Program-made: the position numbers and the translations under genes
In this document: positions 5,826-7,446 of the stretch, piece by piece
Position numbering within the stretch: position 1 is the stretch's first letter
Layout of the letters: each line of letters opens with the position of its first letter
Notes under the pieces: model-generated
What the model saw: the letters and a program-made list of their open reading frames with translations, nothing else
Told to the model about the DNA's origin: nothing
Database searches by the model: none
Origin: Clostridiales bacterium UBA7103
GTDB lineage: Bacteria; Bacillota; Clostridia; Oscillospirales; Oscillospiraceae
NCBI GenBank assembly: GCA_002493305.1
Contig: DKYJ01000057.1
Coordinates: 737-8,182, forward strand
Length of the DNA stretch: 7,446 nt
Reading direction: 5' to 3'

Positions 5826-6928
5826 TAAGCGCTTATTCTGTGTGCAGCTCGGTCATTATTTTCAACCTCCTTCTTGCCCTTGTTTTCATTCTGCGGCGCA
5901 GGACGCGCTTTCTTGCGCAGCACACTGTCGCTTTGCTGCTGTTCATTTCCGCGTTGGGTCTTGTCCGGCTCTTTACGCCGATCGATTTTGAAGCGGCGGT
6001 GGTCATTCAGTCATGGCATTTGCTGCCCGCCCTCCAAAGCGCTGTACACGCAAAGTTACCAATTTTGGGCGTTAGTGTCGGTACAACTATGTTGGCATTA
6101 TGGGCTTGCGGCTCGCTTGTGTTCGCGGTGCGGGATATTTCAGCCGCTTGCAGCGCACAGTGCACAAGGCGTGAGTATACATATCTTGAGAATGAACATG
6201 TTAAGGCTCTTGTGGCACAGCTGGGGCTGAATGATCGGTGCAAAGTCTCGCCCCAGATTCAAAGCCCATATGTGGCGGGGATTTTCAGGCCGATGATCTA
6301 TCTCCCGACTATGGAGCTGACGGAGGACGAGATGCTTTTCGTCCTTCGCCATGAGGCGGAGCATATACGCTCCGGAGACGGGCTGAAGAAGCTGCTGTTG
6401 CTGATAATCAAATGGCTGTTCTGGTTCAACCCCTTTGCCCATATCTCGATGGCTGAGGCTGATAAGTTGCTCGAGCTCCGCTGTGACGAGCGTGTGGCGC
6501 GGGCGCTTGATGATAGTGAGAAGCTGTGCTATGCCGAAGCGATGATGACTGTTATCAGGCAGTTAGCGCCCGGGCAAGCGGATTCCGACCTCTGCACCGT
6601 GCATTTCGTCGGGGATGAGCCGTCCGTAAGGCAGCGCTTTGAGCTTTTGCTGACCGATGAGCGGCGCAGGCCGAGAACTACCGCCGCCCTGTATGCCGCG
6701 GCGGTGCTGGTTTTTGTCCTGTCCTACTTTGTTGTTATCCAGCCCGCCAGTATGCCGCCGCAGATTGAAGGAGAAGTTGCTGTCGATGCCGAAAACTCAT
6801 ATATTGTCCACGAGAACGGCATGTACTTTATATATTTTGATGGTGAGCGCTGCGGACAAATCTCAGAATGGATGTTGGACTCACCACCATTTAATGAATT
6901 AAAAATAATAGAGGTGGTTATACCGTGA
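5822..6928 (+). CDS. BlaR1-like M56 membrane metalloprotease without a penicillin-binding sensor domain
   Basis: This 368-aa protein starts at GTG 5822, with AAGGAG 11 bases upstream and a GTGA overlap with the repressor gene. Predicted membrane segments lie at about 3-24, 31-50, 81-103 and 287-309, the four-helix plan of BlaR1. The cytosolic loop between the third and fourth carries the zinc motif HEAEH (177-181), and LLELRCDERV supplies the likely third ligand Glu218 with Asp222. This makes it an M56 peptidase, expected to sense a signal and lead to inactivation of the adjacent repressor. An arginine cluster ERRRPR (280-285) sits just before the last helix. BlaR1 and MecR1 are about 585-600 aa with a C-terminal beta-lactam-acylated domain. 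Here only about 59 extracellular residues follow, with no SxxK motif, so the signal is probably not a beta-lactam. Confidence 0.9.
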   Translation: MISAYSVCSSVIIFNLLLALVFILRRRTRFLAQHTVALLLFISALGLVRLFTPIDFEAAVVIQSWHLLPALQSAVHAKLPILGVSVGTTMLALWACGSLVFAVRDISAACSAQCTRREYTYLENEHVKALVAQLGLNDRCKVSPQIQSPYVAGIFRPMIYLPTMELTEDEMLFVLRHEAEHIRSGDGLKKLLLLIIKWLFWFNPFAHISMAEADKLLELRCDERVARALDDSEKLCYAEAMMTVIRQLAPGQADSDLCTVHFVGDEPSVRQRFELLLTDERRRPRTTAALYAAAVLVFVLSYFVVIQPASMPPQIEGEVAVDAENSYIVHENGMYFIYFDGERCGQISEWMLDSPPFNELKIIEVVIP

Positions 6929-7161
6929 AGCGTATTCTTTGCATTCTCATTCTTTGCTTTTCTTTCACTTTTCCCGTCACCGCATTTGCCGAATATACCG
7001 TTCCCCCCGATGTGACTCCCGTAGAGGAGTCATATGCTCAGCCATATACTGAGGAAACCAAATGGGTCACCCGCATACATAACGGCAACTTAGAGATGCG
7101 GCTCTGGTCGATAACATACAATAAGTGGCTTACTGATTGGATAATCATCGGGCCAGCGTAA
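6925..7161 (+). CDS. Small secreted protein of unknown function, 78 aa
   Basis: Starting at GTG 6925, with GAGGTGG 7 bases upstream, this gene overlaps the protease stop by four bases (GTGA), the same coupling as between the first two genes. Residues 1-22 are a Sec signal peptide (MKRILCILILCFSFTFPVTAFA) expected to be cut after AFA. The mature part of about 56 residues is Pro/Glu/Tyr-rich at first (VPPDVTPVEESYAQPYTEE), then has an aromatic stretch: KWVTRIHNGNLEMRLWSITY followed by NKWLTDWIIIGPA. Similar W-x-R-x-x-NG-x(5)-RLWS-I-x(3)-WLTDW segments occur, to my recollection, in small exported Clostridia proteins without known function. Its place suggests it is made with the protease, perhaps as its ligand, modulator or an extracellular target. 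No function is claimed. Confidence 0.8.
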   Translation: MKRILCILILCFSFTFPVTAFAEYTVPPDVTPVEESYAQPYTEETKWVTRIHNGNLEMRLWSITYNKWLTDWIIIGPA

Positions 7162-7233
7162 CTTGAGGACAGCCTATGACATAAGACGATTCTGATAAAA
7201 CACTGATTATACGGATAAGCACGGGCGCGTCGC

Positions 7234-7262
7234 TTGACTTTTATACAAAATTACAATAAAAT
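7234..7262 (+). promoter_or_regulatory. Sigma-A promoter of the last lipoprotein gene
   Basis: TTGACT (7234-7239), 17 bases, then TAAAAT (7257-7262) form a strong promoter with a start near 7269 and a leader of about 66 bases. The leader contains a small GGGC/GCCC hairpin (7276-7279 with 7285-7288) and a further AGGGC, but no riboswitch I recognise. The downstream gene is therefore a separate unit. No clear terminator was found between 7162 and 7233, so readthrough from the upstream operon is possible. Confidence 0.7.
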
Positions 7263-7335
7263 CAGGCTATCCATAGGGCGGAAAGCCCATTTTAGGGCAA
7301 ATCCACCAAACGAAAATTTTTGAGGAGGACATTCA

Positions 7336-7446
7336 ATGAAAAAACTGTTAGCATTGCTGCTGGCGCTGTGCATGGTCTTCGCGCTGTGCGCCTGCGGCCA
7401 GAAGGCCGAAGAGCCTGCTGCCCCCGCCGAGAGCGAAGCCCCCGCT
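7336..7446 (+). CDS. Lipoprotein, N-terminal part (possible ABC substrate-binding protein)
   Basis: ATG 7336 has a strong AGGAGG (7323-7328) 7 bases upstream and opens 37 codons up to the window end. MKKLLALLLALCMVFALCAC is a lipoprotein signal peptide with lipobox LCAC and Cys20 as the lipid anchor. The residues that follow (GQKAEEPAAPAESEAPA) are an Ala/Pro/Glu-rich linker, common after the anchor in clostridial ABC substrate-binding lipoproteins. The folded domain lies beyond the window, so the transporter class cannot be told; the binding-protein call rests only on the leader style. It has its own promoter and looks independent of the repressor-protease operon. Confidence 0.8.
   Translation, partial: MKKLLALLLALCMVFALCACGQKAEEPAAPAESEAPA

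Noticed and set aside
5874..6230. Plus-strand 118-codon frame overlapping the protease gene
   Set aside because: It is an out-of-frame shadow; the protease frame carries HEAEH, the membrane helices and the coupled start.
5445..6928. Beta-lactam resistance regulators blaI-blaR1
   Set aside because: The protease has no penicillin-binding domain and no beta-lactamase or PBP2a gene is in the window; only the family relationship is supported.
7263..7335. Riboswitch in the leader of the last lipoprotein gene
   Set aside because: The leader is only about 66 bases, with a 4-bp GGGC/GCCC hairpin and no conserved riboswitch core that I recognise.

Overview
The window looks like a chromosomal segment of a Gram-positive anaerobe of the class Clostridia (Bacillota), probably near Oscillospiraceae. 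Three things suggest this: the end of a clostridial-type pyruvate, phosphate dikinase, lipoprotein leaders of the MKKLLALLLALCMVFALCAC style, and strong AGGAGG ribosome binding sites with sigma-A-like promoters at intermediate GC. The taxonomic call is inference. No mobile element, CRISPR array, tRNA or rRNA was seen.

Layout. Positions 1-129 (+) are the last 42 codons of ppdK, closed by a perfect hairpin terminator (151-188). A minus-strand block then runs from about 5297 down to 252. In transcription order it holds a small secreted SH3-domain protein (5114-4752), a 678-aa solute-binding lipoprotein (4662-2626), a previously easy-to-miss 45-aa secreted peptide (2574-2437), and a second, paralogous solute-binding lipoprotein (2402-252). 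Divergent from it on the plus strand is a tightly overlapped three-gene operon: a BlaI/MecI-family repressor (5445-5825), a BlaR1-like M56 membrane metalloprotease that lacks the penicillin-binding sensor domain (5822-6928), and a 78-aa secreted protein (6925-7161). A separate promoter at 7234-7262 then drives the start of another lipoprotein (7336 to the window end).

The two transcription units share one intergenic region (5115-5444). Two good sigma-A promoters lie back to back there, TTGACA-N17-TATTCT on the minus strand and TTGATT-N17-TAGAAT on the plus strand. Their -35 boxes are 28 bp apart, and a TTTTGT-CA-ACAAAA palindrome sits on the minus-strand -35. A repressor binding there could control both directions.

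Working model (inference). BlaI represses both units. The M56 protease senses an extracellular signal through a short C-terminal segment of about 59 residues rather than a beta-lactam-binding domain, and relieves repression. The induced products are almost all exported: two lipoproteins, an SH3 protein, a 78-aa protein and a 45-aa pro-peptide that resembles Phr-type signalling precursors in architecture. The locus could therefore be an envelope or peptide-sensing module rather than beta-lactam resistance. No beta-lactamase, PBP2a or ABC permease is encoded in the window.
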